Below are positions 24,575 to 33,513 of a stretch of 64,000 nt of DNA, piece after piece (within the stretch, counting starts at the first letter, position 1; each line of letters opens with the position of its first letter). A program made the position numbers and the translations under genes. Below the pieces are notes generated by a model. It was given only the letters and a program-made list of their open reading frames with translations. It did not search any database and was not told the origin of the DNA. This DNA comes from Deltaproteobacteria bacterium (GTDB lineage: Bacteria; Myxococcota_A; UBA796; SXON01): positions 16,231 to 80,230 of the forward strand of contig CANFCK010000022.1 in assembly GCA_947445035.1 (NCBI GenBank), read 5' to 3'.

Positions 24575-25609
24575 TTGTTGTCGAAATACTTTTCTGGTTC
24601 GATCCTCTTCACCGTCGTTGCCCTTGCCCTCGCCGCCTGGGTCGGCTGGGACAGTGGTGGCACTCCGGCGATGCTCCAGATCCTGTTCATCGTGGCGGTG
24701 CTGGGCGTGCTCGAGGTCAGCCTGTCCTTCGACAACGCAGTGGTCAACGCCACCGTGCTGCGCGACATGGACGCGGTCTGGCGGCGGCGCTTCCTCACCT
24801 GGGGCATCTTGATCGCAGTTTTCGGGATGCGGGTGGTCTTCCCGCTGGTGATCGTGGCGGTGATCGCCCAGATTTCGCCGTGGGCGGCGGTGATGATGGC
24901 GGCGACGGAGCCTTCCGAGTACGCCCGGGTCTTGACCAGCGCGCACCTCACCGTTTCGGCCTTCGGTGGCGCGTTCTTGGCGATGGTCGGACTCAAACAC
25001 TTCATCAGCCATCAGCGTGATGAGTATTGGCTGTCCGCGTTCGAGCGGCCGCTCAATCGGCTCGGAAAGATCGAGGCGATCGAGCTGGGGTTGGTGATGA
25101 CCGTGCTCTATGTCGTGTCACGATGGTTGCCCCCGCAGGGCCAGCTCGAATTCATCATCGCGGGGATGTTCGGCCTGCTTTGTTTCATCGTCGTGGACGG
25201 GATCAGCGCGCTGTTGGAGGACAGCGGCGACCGCGCCACCGGCGTGGTCGTGCGCTCGGGCCTGGGCTCCTTCCTGTACCTGGAGGTGCTCGACGCCTCG
25301 TTTTCCTTCGACGGCGTGATCGGCGCCTTCGCGCTCTCCACCAACCTCATCGTGATCGCGCTGGGGCTCGGGATCGGCGCGATGTTCGTTCGAAGCCTCA
25401 CCATCTGGATGGTGGAGGAGGGCACCCTCGCCGCGTACCGCTACCTGGAGGCGGGGGCGTTCTGGGCCATTCTGGCGTTGGCCGCGATCATGTTTTTGCA
25501 GCCGGTGGTTCATATTCCCGAAATCGTCACCGGGTTGATTGGCGCCGGCTTCATCGGCCTCGCCTTCGCGAACTCGGTGCAATACAATCGGCGTCTCCCC
25601 GGACCGTGA
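24575..25609 (+). CDS. DUF475/TerC-like integral membrane protein
   Basis: A polytopic protein of about 340 residues with eight or nine transmembrane helices. Two conserved pseudo-repeats are present: VLEVSLSFDNAVVNA near the N-terminus and LEVLDASFSFDGVIGAFAL in the second half. Both are the Asp-containing motif of the TerC/YkoY/DUF475 group, whose members are linked to manganese or other metal export and tellurite resistance. No ATG gives a sensible N-terminus, and the TTGs at 24575/24578 just before SKYFSGSILFTVVALALAAW fit best. Followed with no gap by a small membrane protein, so probably a two-gene transcript. Confidence 0.82.
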   Translation: MLSKYFSGSILFTVVALALAAWVGWDSGGTPAMLQILFIVAVLGVLEVSLSFDNAVVNATVLRDMDAVWRRRFLTWGILIAVFGMRVVFPLVIVAVIAQISPWAAVMMAATEPSEYARVLTSAHLTVSAFGGAFLAMVGLKHFISHQRDEYWLSAFERPLNRLGKIEAIELGLVMTVLYVVSRWLPPQGQLEFIIAGMFGLLCFIVVDGISALLEDSGDRATGVVVRSGLGSFLYLEVLDASFSFDGVIGAFALSTNLIVIALGLGIGAMFVRSLTIWMVEEGTLAAYRYLEAGAFWAILALAAIMFLQPVVHIPEIVTGLIGAGFIGLAFANSVQYNRRLPGP

Positions 25610-25924
25610 TTGGACGAGCTTCCTGGATACGCGCCCCCCGCTGGCCTCAACCCCTTCGCCATCGCCTCGCTGATCCTGGGCGTGGTTGGGGGCTTGGTCT
25701 ATTGCTGCGGCAGCTTCCTCTGCATCGGCTGGCTGGGCTTTTTCGTGTGGTTGGCCGGTGCGGTCTGCGCAGTCGTGGCGTTGGTACAGAAGCCCGAAGG
25801 CAACAGCAAGATCATGGCGTGGGTCGGCCTCGCCCTCAACCTGATGTTGCCGGTGGCGTTGTTCGGGCTGATGGCCGTGCTCATGACCTTCGGAATGTTG
25901 GGCGAGTTGGCGAAGGAGATGTAG
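25610..25924 (+). CDS. small membrane protein, DUF4190-like
   Basis: A 104-residue protein with three hydrophobic helices: PFAIASLILGVVGGLVYCCGSFLCIGWLG, then FFVWLAGAVCAVVALV, then IMAWVGLALNLMLPVALFGLMAVLM. The N-terminal Pro/Ala stretch followed by NPFAIASLILG resembles DUF4190-type proteins. It begins with TTG directly after the TerC-like stop codon, implying coupled translation. Function unknown; possibly an accessory of the metal-transport protein. Confidence 0.65.
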   Translation: MDELPGYAPPAGLNPFAIASLILGVVGGLVYCCGSFLCIGWLGFFVWLAGAVCAVVALVQKPEGNSKIMAWVGLALNLMLPVALFGLMAVLMTFGMLGELAKEM

Positions 25925-25961
25925 TTGGTGTTCGGCGGCGACATCTGATATCCGCGCCGCC

Positions 25962-28562
25962 ATGCGCGCCGCCCTCCTCCTCCTGAGCCTCGCCTGCAGC
26001 TGCAACGACGATGGCGCCTCGTCCAAAGGCCCCGTCGACTACGCACCGCCGGAGGCCCCGGCTACGCCAGCCCCGGTCACGTTGGACCGCCCGGGGGGCG
26101 CCAGCGCCTGGCATCTGCTCGACCACCTCAGCGAGGGGACCTATGCGTTTTCGGCAGGCACCAGTCCGGTCAGCGATGGGCGCTTCGTGCTGGAGGGAAA
26201 GTGGAAGGACGAGGGTGTGCGCAAGAGCGGGTGGCACGTGTACAGCACACCCCTCCCCTTCGCCAGCGCGATGCCCAAGCCAAACTACGCCCCGCTGGGC
26301 GCAAGAATGGTCCGGGGCGAGCGCGACATCCCCTTCGAAAGCACGGTTTCGGGTCCTGCGACCGAGCCGAGGATTCGGTGGTGGGTGGACCACGGCCGGG
26401 TCATGCTTCTGGCGCCGGAAAACCCCACGAGCTGGCCAACCGCCGCGCTGCTCCAGGTGGATGAGCTCGCGGCGCTGACCAAGAAGATGTCCTTCGCCAC
26501 GGCCGGGCTTTCGGCGGCGGCGTTCGCCCGCACCACGCTCACGAGGGTGCAGGCGACCCGGCCGGCCCTCTTCCTGCCGGCGCCCGCCACGGCGACGTTC
26601 ACCGTCCCCATTCCTGCCCAGGGCCAGCTCCACTTCGGCCTGGCCCTCTTGGACGATCCGACGTCGGGGCGGACCACGGGCGACGGCGCCGACGTACAGG
26701 TAAGCCTGAATGGCGTATCCATTTGGCAGGGTCGTATCGCCGGTGATGAGCACCAGGACATCGTCGTCGACCTTCCAAACGGCCCCGCCCGTTCAGCCTC
26801 GGTCTCTGTCGCGACTGCGCCCGGGGCCACGGAATTGGGCGACCACGTCGTGCTCACCGCCCCCACCATCGTACAGACCGGCGGGACGCCCCGTCGCATC
26901 GTCGTCGTGGGCATCGACACCCTTCGATGGGACGCGCTCGGCATCAATGGGGCCAAACGGCCGACCTCACCGGAGCTGGACGCATGGCTCGCGCAGAGCG
27001 TCCGCTTCGACAACGCCTACGCGCCAGCGCCCCGGACCAAACCGAGCTTCCGCACCGCGTTCACCGGCGCCTGGCCCAGCAGTCCCGACCCAGTCAACAT
27101 CGCTGAGGTGCTCGCCGGGGAAGGGTTTGCGACCGCCGGCATTTCGGGAAATGTACACCTTGTGCCTCGCTTCGGCTTCGCCAAGGGCATGGACTTCTGG
27201 ACCTACGAAAACGGGGCGAAGGCCAACGACCAGGTGGACCGTGCGCTGGCCTGGGCCGAAGCGCACCAGGGCCAGGACAGCTTTTTGTTCGTCCACATCA
27301 TGGACCCCCACACCATCTACGAGGCTCCGGACCCCTTCAAAGGCAGCTTTCAGGGCGAAGCGAAGCGGCCCAAAGGTGTGCCGGCTCGCTTCAACCGCTG
27401 GACCATCTACGGCCTGATGAAGAAGCAGCGGCTGGGCGAGGCGGGCAAGGAGTGGATCCGCGCCGCCTACGACGAGGAGGTCGCGTTTGTCTCGCAGCAG
27501 GTGGCGCGGCTTTTCACGGGGCTCGAAAAACTCCCGGGCCAGACCCTGACTGTGCTTCATGCGGACCACGGCGAGGAGTTCTGGGAGCACGAAGCCTACG
27601 AGCACAATCACTCGCTCTATGACGAACTCGTGCATGTTCCGCTCGCGATTCGTCTCCCAGGGGGGCACCAGGGTACGCCCGTCGTCACCGATAACGTCGG
27701 CCTCGTCGATATCGCGGGCACGCTCTACGATTTCGTCGGGGTGCCGGCAGCGCGGCGCCCCCGCACCGACGGCACGAGCCTGCGCGCCTTCGTGGATCCC
27801 GCCGCCGCCCCGGGGGTCGAGGCCCTGAAGGCCGAGCTGTTCGGGCGTCCGCTGCTGCTCGGGCATCTGCGCTACAACCGGGACCGTTGGGGGGTCGTCT
27901 ACCAGAAATACAAGTATATCCTACATAGTTCTGGAGGAAACCAGGAGCTCTACGATCTGGAGGCTGACCCCGGCGAGACCACCAACCTCGCCAAGGACGC
28001 CGACGACACGAGCCTCGGGCTGATGCAGCGGGCGCTCGCGGACGCGAGCGGCTGGCCCACGCGTCCCGGCTACCGCATTCGGGTGCCGTCCGACGCCACC
28101 CGCACCACTTTTACATTCGGCGCGCCGATCTTCGACGCCGAAGTCATGGACCCTGAACTCAAAGCGATGATCAGCGCCAATGTGGAGTGGGGTGAAAAAC
28201 CGGAGCAGGTCCCGCAGGACATCGGCGCTGTCATGCTTTCAGCGGATCGGCTCTCGTTTGTGTTTGAGCCTGGTCCCCAGCCGAGGGGCGGCACGATCAT
28301 GGTGCTCTGCGAGGCCGCGCCGTGTCCGATCGGCAGGCTCAACATGGGGGGCAAGACCGGCAGTGTCGGCGGCGTCGAACGCTCGGGGGGCGCCGGCTAC
28401 GCGGTCGAGCCGGGCACAGTGATGATCCCGCGTGACCGCAGCGACGATCCCGACCGGAGCGCCGAGGCCAGCGTGGACGATCGGGAGCGCGAGCAGCTGG
28501 AGACGCTCGGCTACTTGCGGCCGGAGGACGACCAGGATCACCACGACGAGGACGAGCCGTAG
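25962..28562 (+). CDS. sulfatase/alkaline-phosphatase-superfamily lipoprotein
   Basis: An 866-residue exported lipoprotein (lipobox LLSLAC). Residues 1-300 form an uncharacterised beta-rich domain. From about residue 310 a sulfatase-type domain begins with VVVGIDTLRWDALG (first metal ligand). The nucleophile region reads PRTKPSFRTAFTG at about 357-369, where a classical sulfatase has Cys/Ser-x-Pro-x-Arg; Thr stands in the Cys position. HADHGEEFWEH (about 534) and HNHSLYDELVHVPL supply the remaining metal and His motifs. Such cysteine-free members are often phosphotransferases or phosphodiesterases rather than sulfatases. C-terminal 200 residues form another beta domain ending in an acidic tail. 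Confidence 0.8.
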   Translation: MRAALLLLSLACSCNDDGASSKGPVDYAPPEAPATPAPVTLDRPGGASAWHLLDHLSEGTYAFSAGTSPVSDGRFVLEGKWKDEGVRKSGWHVYSTPLPFASAMPKPNYAPLGARMVRGERDIPFESTVSGPATEPRIRWWVDHGRVMLLAPENPTSWPTAALLQVDELAALTKKMSFATAGLSAAAFARTTLTRVQATRPALFLPAPATATFTVPIPAQGQLHFGLALLDDPTSGRTTGDGADVQVSLNGVSIWQGRIAGDEHQDIVVDLPNGPARSASVSVATAPGATELGDHVVLTAPTIVQTGGTPRRIVVVGIDTLRWDALGINGAKRPTSPELDAWLAQSVRFDNAYAPAPRTKPSFRTAFTGAWPSSPDPVNIAEVLAGEGFATAGISGNVHLVPRFGFAKGMDFWTYENGAKANDQVDRALAWAEAHQGQDSFLFVHIMDPHTIYEAPDPFKGSFQGEAKRPKGVPARFNRWTIYGLMKKQRLGEAGKEWIRAAYDEEVAFVSQQVARLFTGLEKLPGQTLTVLHADHGEEFWEHEAYEHNHSLYDELVHVPLAIRLPGGHQGTPVVTDNVGLVDIAGTLYDFVGVPAARRPRTDGTSLRAFVDPAAAPGVEALKAELFGRPLLLGHLRYNRDRWGVVYQKYKYILHSSGGNQELYDLEADPGETTNLAKDADDTSLGLMQRALADASGWPTRPGYRIRVPSDATRTTFTFGAPIFDAEVMDPELKAMISANVEWGEKPEQVPQDIGAVMLSADRLSFVFEPGPQPRGGTIMVLCEAAPCPIGRLNMGGKTGSVGGVERSGGAGYAVEPGTVMIPRDRSDDPDRSAEASVDDREREQLETLGYLRPEDDQDHHDEDEP

Positions 28563-28572
28563 GCTCTTGCGG

Positions 28573-29133
28573 CTACCCCAGCCCGTCCAGAACCCGTTCC
28601 ACCCCGGCGTAGCTCCACGGGTCCAGCTTGTACGCGGCGGGTGCCCTCAGCGGGTCGAGTCCGCGTGCGCGGCAGGCGTCCGCCACGAAACGACGGCGGC
28701 CACCGCCCACGGGGAAGCGCAGGAGCAAGGACGCGCGGAGCTCGCACGGAAGCTCCGGGTAGAGCAACGAAATCGACATGTCCGCTGCGCCTTGGACCAG
28801 CACCGTCCGACGTCCTGCCGCCGCCCGCGCGCGTAGCAGTTCCCCGATCAGCTGCACCGCACCGTACCGCCGGTGCAGGCAGTCGACGCCGTCCAGGAGC
28901 AGGCCCGGGCTTTCGAGCAGCGTGTCACTCCAGACGCGATGCCGCGCAGCCTGGTTGAGCCCCGTGCGCATGCAGTCGCCATCACACTCGTGGAATCCCT
29001 GGGGCAACAACCGCCGCGCCACCGTGGTCTTTCCAGAGCCGAGCTCGCCGAGCACGAAGATGACCGGACGCAGACGCACGACTGTGGGCAACGCGCGGTC
29101 GCCCAACAGTTCCCGCGACGTGCGTGTCAGCAT
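28573..29133 (-). CDS. small P-loop ATPase, possibly Hda/DnaA-like
   Basis: A 186-residue protein from the ATG at 29133 (the track begins at a TTG at 29187). Walker A is LGELGSGKTTVARRL, a Walker B-like LLLDGVDCLH follows at about 80, and ELPCELRASLLLRFPVG near 135 resembles the arginine-finger Box VII of DnaA/Hda. The spacing LLLDG...HRRYGAVQLIGELLRARAAAGRRTVLVQG also parallels DnaA. There is no DNA-binding domain IV, so an Hda-type regulator of replication initiation is one possibility. The resemblance is modest and other AAA+ or kinase-like folds are not excluded. Confidence 0.5.
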   Translation of the reverse strand: MLTRTSRELLGDRALPTVVRLRPVIFVLGELGSGKTTVARRLLPQGFHECDGDCMRTGLNQAARHRVWSDTLLESPGLLLDGVDCLHRRYGAVQLIGELLRARAAAGRRTVLVQGAADMSISLLYPELPCELRASLLLRFPVGGGRRRFVADACRARGLDPLRAPAAYKLDPWSYAGVERVLDGLG

Positions 29134-29175
29134 CGCCGCCTGCGGACGCGGCTCCGCCGCAGATGAGGCTTGGTA

Positions 29176-29187
29176 TTGACCAGTCAA
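29176..29187. promoter_or_regulatory. inverted repeat TTGAC-ca-GTCAA
   Basis: A perfect 5-bp inverted repeat with a 2-nt spacer, located 43 bp upstream of the P-loop ATPase start. The same TTGAC-NN-GTCAA arrangement occurs at 33514, over the -35 of parA. Possible operator; also compatible with chance. Confidence 0.3.
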
Positions 29188-29246
29188 GCTTACGAATCTC
29201 TCTCTTCAACTACCGAGGTGCGGCCCCTCCCGCAACACCATCGTCA

Positions 29247-29642
29247 TCAGTTTGACACCCGATTTTTGATCGCGGCGACGATTGTCCCCACCGCGGTCCC
29301 CGGTCCGAAAACAAGCGCCACCCCGGCCGCGTGCAGCGCCGACACATCTTCGTCGGGAATGATGCCGCCGACCAGCACCACCGCGTCGCCACGCCCCTCC
29401 GCACGGAGGCCAAGGACCACTTCGGGCACCAACCGGTCGTGGGCGCCGGAGAGCACCGAGAGCCCCACCACATCGACGTCCTCATCGACCGCCGCCCGCA
29501 CGATCTGCTCGGGTGTTCGGTGGAGGCCGGTGTAGACCACTTCCATCCCCGCGTCCCGCAAGCCCCGCGCGACGACCTTGGCGCCGCGGTCGTGGCCGTC
29601 GAGGCCGGGCTTGGCGATGAGCACGCGGATGGGGCGGTCCAT
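29247..29642 (-). CDS. cobalamin-binding subunit of a methylmalonyl-CoA mutase-type enzyme
   Basis: A 131-residue stand-alone B12-binding domain. The cobalamin signature DxHxxG is DGHDRG at residues 15-20, followed by GLSVLSGAHD (SxL motif) and VLVGGIIPDED (GG motif), all in the canonical order. In most bacteria this domain is the C-terminus of the large mutase chain; a free version means a split mutase whose catalytic (TIM-barrel) chain must be encoded elsewhere, since none is in the window. Starts 3 bp after the acyl-CoA dehydrogenase stop, so the two are co-transcribed and may serve acyl-CoA or branched-chain degradation. Confidence 0.9.
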   Translation of the reverse strand: MDRPIRVLIAKPGLDGHDRGAKVVARGLRDAGMEVVYTGLHRTPEQIVRAAVDEDVDVVGLSVLSGAHDRLVPEVVLGLRAEGRGDAVVLVGGIIPDEDVSALHAAGVALVFGPGTAVGTIVAAIKNRVSN

Positions 29643-29645
29643 GGG

Positions 29646-30788
29646 CTAGGCCAAGTAGCCGCGCGCGATCACAATGCGCTGGATTTCGCTGGTACCTTCG
29701 TACAGCGTGGTGATGCGGGCGTCGCGGAAAAGGCGTTCGACCTCGTATTCCTTGGAGTACCCGTAGCCGCCGTGAATCTGCAGCGCTTTGTCGGCGCAGA
29801 AGTTGGCCGTTTCCGAAGCGGCGAGCTTCGCCATCGAACAGTGGTGGCTGGCCGTAGCTTTGTCGCCTTTGTCCTTGGAGACGGCGGCCCGCCACGTCAA
29901 CAACCGCGCCGACTCGATGCGGGTGGCCATGTCGGCGACCATCCACTGGATCGCCTGGTTCGCAGCGATGGGCTTGCCGAACGCCTCGCGCTGCTTGGCG
30001 TAGGCCACCGCGAGGTCGAAGGCCCGCTGGGCGATGCCGAGCGCCTGGGCGGCGATCCCGATGCGCCCGCCGTCCAAGGTGGCCATCGCGATGCCAAACC
30101 CTTTGCGCTCCTCTGCAAGCCGGTTGGCGACAGGCACGAAGAGCTTGTCGAAGTTAAGCTCACTGGTCGCCGACGAGGTGATCCCCAGCTTGTCCTCGGG
30201 CTTGCCGATCCCGTACCCCGCCCAGTCCGCTTCGAGGATGAAGGCGGTGACGCCCTTGTGGCGTTCTTCCACCGCGAGGTTGGCGTAGGCCACGCACACC
30301 TGCGCCTTGGGCGCGTTGGTGATCCAGATCTTCGAGCCGTCCAGCTGGTACCCACCTTCGACCGGGGTGGCCTTGGTGCGCTGCGCCCCGGCATCGGAGC
30401 CGGCGTTGGGCTCGGTCAGGGCGTAGCAGCCGAGCTTTCGGCCCGAGGCGAGGTCGGGCAGGTACTTCGACTTCTGCGCTTCGTTGCCGTAGGTGAGGAT
30501 CGGCCAGCACACCAGCGAGTTGTTCACGCTCATGGTGACGCCCACCGACGCGTCCGCGTAGCATATTTCCTCGAGCGCCACGACGTAGGCCAACGTCGAC
30601 ATGCCCGCGCCGCCGTAGGCCTCGGGCACGCACATTCCCAAAAAACCCATCTCCGCGAGGCTTTGCACCTGGGCGGTAGGGAAGCTGTGCGCATGGTCGC
30701 GTGCCTGCGCGCCCGGCATCACCTCGCTACGAGCGAAGTCCCGTGCCAGTTTCTGGATTTCCTGGATGTCGTCCGGGAGCTCAAACAT
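29646..30788 (-). CDS. acyl-CoA dehydrogenase (short/branched-chain type)
   Basis: A 380-residue FAD enzyme. N-terminal LARDFARSEVMPGAQARDH, middle motifs CYALTEPNAGSDAGAQRTKA and YQLDGSKIWITNAPKAQ, and C-terminal ALQIHGGYGYSKEYEVERLFRDARITTLYEGTSEIQRIVIARGYL, with the catalytic Glu in YEGTSE. Overall it is closer to butyryl-CoA or short-chain dehydrogenases than the paralogue at 10743. GAGG about 5 nt before the ATG is a plausible ribosome-binding site. Followed by the B12-binding subunit with 3 bp spacing. Confidence 0.93.
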   Translation of the reverse strand: MFELPDDIQEIQKLARDFARSEVMPGAQARDHAHSFPTAQVQSLAEMGFLGMCVPEAYGGAGMSTLAYVVALEEICYADASVGVTMSVNNSLVCWPILTYGNEAQKSKYLPDLASGRKLGCYALTEPNAGSDAGAQRTKATPVEGGYQLDGSKIWITNAPKAQVCVAYANLAVEERHKGVTAFILEADWAGYGIGKPEDKLGITSSATSELNFDKLFVPVANRLAEERKGFGIAMATLDGGRIGIAAQALGIAQRAFDLAVAYAKQREAFGKPIAANQAIQWMVADMATRIESARLLTWRAAVSKDKGDKATASHHCSMAKLAASETANFCADKALQIHGGYGYSKEYEVERLFRDARITTLYEGTSEIQRIVIARGYLA

Positions 30789-30843
30789 GGTGGCCTCGCA
30801 AAGCCCGTGTCTTATCCTGAATGGCGCTTCATTTCCAGCGGGC

Positions 30844-31428
30844 TCAGGCCTGCTCGGGCCGTTTCATCCACTTGACGTCGGCCGGCGCCCTCCACGCCGC
30901 CATCGCGTCGAGCAGCGGCCCCGGCTCCGTCCCCCGGATCAGCCGGCCGCCATCGACCGGGCGGACGAAGCCCTCCGCCACGAGGTGATCGACCGCGCCG
31001 AGGAGCGGCGCCCACAGACCGGCGATGTCCAGCACGGCGACCGGCTTCTGGTGCAGTCCGAGTAGCCCCCAGGTGTAGACCTCGAAGAGCTCCTCAAGGG
31101 TGCCGACGCCCCCGGGAAGCGCGACAAAACCGTCGGCGAGCTCGGCCATGCGGGCCTTGCGGACGTGCATCGACGGCACGACCTCCAGCCGGGTGAGGCC
31201 GGGGTGGCCGACCTCCTTTTCCTCCAGGTGCGCGGGAATCACCCCGATCACCGGCACGCCGCGAGCCAGAGCCGCGTCGGCAAGAATGCCCATGATGCCC
31301 ACGCCACCGCCACCATAGACGAGCTGCATCTGCCGCACGGCAAGCTCGTCGGCGAGGGCGATGGCAGCGTCGGCGTAGACGGGGCGCACGCCGGTCAGGG
31401 AACCACAAAAGACCGCGAGAGAGCGCAT
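30844..31428 (-). CDS. LOG-family (TIGR00730) nucleotide phosphoribohydrolase
   Basis: A 194-residue Rossmann-fold protein of the LOG family. [10 protein letters not shown] opens the fold, [19 protein letters not shown] binds the nucleotide, and [23 protein letters not shown] is the PGGxGTxxE signature. Family members release the free base from nucleoside 5'-monophosphates; plant and some bacterial enzymes make cytokinins this way, while in most bacteria the role is nucleotide salvage. Single gene with 55 bp to the acyl-CoA dehydrogenase downstream. Confidence 0.92.
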   Translation of the reverse strand: MRSLAVFCGSLTGVRPVYADAAIALADELAVRQMQLVYGGGGVGIMGILADAALARGVPVIGVIPAHLEEKEVGHPGLTRLEVVPSMHVRKARMAELADGFVALPGGVGTLEELFEVYTWGLLGLHQKPVAVLDIAGLWAPLLGAVDHLVAEGFVRPVDGGRLIRGTEPGPLLDAMAAWRAPADVKWMKRPEQA

Positions 31429-31556
31429 AGCGGCGGCTATCCTCTAAAGTTGGAACCAACCCGGGCGATGCAGACACCCCAGGGACGCCATGCGGTCATG
31501 AACTCGGTGACACCCGGCTGCGCGGGCGGCGAATCCTGGTCGGCGCAGGCGGGCCG

Positions 31557-32183
31557 CTACCCCCCGACACAATGCCGCGACAGCGCCGCATCCCACGCCG
31601 CCCTCGACGCCACCGACCCCTCGGGAATCCATCCGGGCGGCGGCCGCTCCGCCGCACAGGGGATCGCGAGGCTGTGGACGGTAGCTTCGAGCTCGCGGCC
31701 GCCAGCGTCGCGACACACTCTGGACGGACAGGCCTCGATCGCCGGGGCGTCGCCGCGGTCGATGTGGGTGCGCCAGAAGCCGCGCCAGTAGTCGAAGGCG
31801 AAGCGCTCGTTGGTGTGGGGGGCGAGAAGCGCCCAGCGCTCGCCGGCATCGGTCACCGCTTCGGTGCGGCGGGCTTGTTGTCCGGCGACGTGCGTGGCAC
31901 AGCCGACCTCGTAGATCGTGGAGTGGCAGAGCGCGAAGGCGGCGGGACCGTCATCGGTGCGCTCCACGGCCTCGGCCTGGCGGAACCGGCACTCGTCGTC
32001 CCAGGGGTGGGGAACGTCGGGACAGCGGGGCCACTCGGCGAAGCGAACCACTGCCTCCATCTTACAGGCACCGTCAAGCTCGGGGCAGGTGGACATCGCC
32101 GTGGGGAAGTCGGCGGCGTCCCCCGACGCGCGCACCCGTTCGGCGTCGGAGAGGCCCGCACAGGCGAGCAAAACCAGCGTCAC
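31557..32183 (-). CDS. hypothetical lipoprotein, cysteine-rich
   Basis: A 208-residue exported lipoprotein starting at a GTG that overlaps the DUF2330 stop (GTGA). The signal is very short: VTLVLLAC. The mature part is rich in cysteines in pairs (CPELDGAC, CPDVPHPWDDEC, CHSTIYEVGC, CPSRVC) and in Trp/Arg, suggesting a disulfide-bonded periplasmic or surface domain. No known family is recognised. The track extends the frame to 32372, but that part is antisense-like reading of the upstream gene's tail. Function unknown; partner of the DUF2330 protein by operon position. Confidence 0.6.
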   Translation of the reverse strand: MTLVLLACAGLSDAERVRASGDAADFPTAMSTCPELDGACKMEAVVRFAEWPRCPDVPHPWDDECRFRQAEAVERTDDGPAAFALCHSTIYEVGCATHVAGQQARRTEAVTDAGERWALLAPHTNERFAFDYWRGFWRTHIDRGDAPAIEACPSRVCRDAGGRELEATVHSLAIPCAAERPPPGWIPEGSVASRAAWDAALSRHCVGG

Positions 32184-33439
32184 CGGCGAACGCGCCGACG
32201 CCACAGCCCCGGCGCTGCCAAAAGCAGGAGCGCCGGAGCGCCGGCACAGCTCGACGTCTCCGCCTCCGCCTCGTCTTCCACCGGCAGCGGCGGCTCTCCC
32301 CAAACGCCGTCTTCGCCGGTGTCCTGGGCCGCGTCCTCGCAGTCGTGCTCGCCGACGATCCCCTCCCCGCACAGCGCGACCAGCCCGTCCAACTCCTCGG
32401 TGTAGGTGAGGAACCAGGCGCTTTGGGGTTCATAGAGCCCGCTCGGGTAGATCACCACGTCCTGCGTGGCTTCTTCTGGGGCGTAGCGCAGATGGAGGCG
32501 GGTGAGGAAGGGGGAGGAGACCTCCGAGCCGGCGGCGACGAGCTCGTCGCTGGTCAGGGGCGAGGCGCTCCAGAGCACGCTCTGTTCCCATAGCGCTGCG
32601 CCCGCGTACTCGGTGAGCCAGGTGCCACCCAGGAACGCTTCGGTCAACTGGCCCGCGTAGAAGGCAGCGAAGTCCTCGTCGCGCACCATGCACGCAGCCT
32701 CCATCGTGGTCTCAGCCATGTTGCTGATCCCCACCCGGTACGCTGGAGAGTCGGTCAACACGTACGCAACGAGGTCCTGTTCCCCCGGAGACACGGTGGC
32801 GCCCAGCCGAATCGGCAGCACGACGGTGTCCCCCGTCGACGCGTAGCGAAGCTGAATCGGCTCCAACCAGATCGGCTCGGTGTCGGGCAGCAGGTCCAGC
32901 CCGATGCGGGCGGCGAGCATGTACTGCCCCGCGTCGAGGTACTCCTGAACGACGGGCTCGGAAGCCTCCGGAATCACGAAGCCTTCGCCATCGAGCCAGG
33001 CGACGAGGCCCCCCGCATCGCTCGCGTCGAGCACAAAGAACTCATAGGTCCCGACCACAAAGGTCGACAGGATCGCCACCCCATCGGAGGGCTCGCCGGG
33101 CGCGCCCCCGCCAGTGTCGGAGCCGGTGTCGGTCGTGTCGAGGTCAAACCATTCACAGCCCAACGTCCCGATCCGCGGCGCCGTGTAGGCATCGAAGCGC
33201 GCGAACAACTCGTTGCTCACGACGCTGACATCCTGCGCCGTCAGCACCGCAGGGACCGGGACGATCAGCGCGAAGTCGGTCGGTGCCAAAAGTGCGTCCA
33301 CCGCCATGGTGATCGCGAGCCGGTCGGCGTTCTGGGCGATGATCACCTGCGAGGCGCTCGTGAGCACCGGCGTGCCCGGCCGGGCGCCCCATGTTCCGCA
33401 GCCCGCCTCTGCCGCCGTCACCAAGAAGGACAACCACAT
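32180..33439 (-). CDS. DUF2330 family exported protein with MYXO-CTERM-like tail
   Basis: A 419-residue exported protein. The N-terminal signal MWLSFLVTAAEAGCGTWGA and the following VIIAQNADRLAITMAVDALLAPTDFALIVPVPAV segment are typical of DUF2330 proteins. The tail SSCAGAPALLLLAAPGLWRRRVRR resembles the MYXO-CTERM sorting signal. The start at 33439 rather than 33520 is supported by a strong ribosome-binding site (GGAGGTGAG immediately upstream) and by the signal peptide. Function unknown. Translationally coupled to the downstream lipoprotein. Confidence 0.78.
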   Translation of the reverse strand: MWLSFLVTAAEAGCGTWGARPGTPVLTSASQVIIAQNADRLAITMAVDALLAPTDFALIVPVPAVLTAQDVSVVSNELFARFDAYTAPRIGTLGCEWFDLDTTDTGSDTGGGAPGEPSDGVAILSTFVVGTYEFFVLDASDAGGLVAWLDGEGFVIPEASEPVVQEYLDAGQYMLAARIGLDLLPDTEPIWLEPIQLRYASTGDTVVLPIRLGATVSPGEQDLVAYVLTDSPAYRVGISNMAETTMEAACMVRDEDFAAFYAGQLTEAFLGGTWLTEYAGAALWEQSVLWSASPLTSDELVAAGSEVSSPFLTRLHLRYAPEEATQDVVIYPSGLYEPQSAWFLTYTEELDGLVALCGEGIVGEHDCEDAAQDTGEDGVWGEPPLPVEDEAEAETSSCAGAPALLLLAAPGLWRRRVRR

Positions 33440-33513
33440 CTCACCTCCGTAGCCGCTACGGCTCGACCGTGCTCTGTTGGGGTGGAAGCAGGTCGCGTCG
33501 AACCACAGCTCTC

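Noticed and set aside
29331-30875. 514-residue plus-strand ORF
   Set aside because: Antisense of the acyl-CoA dehydrogenase and B12-binding genes.
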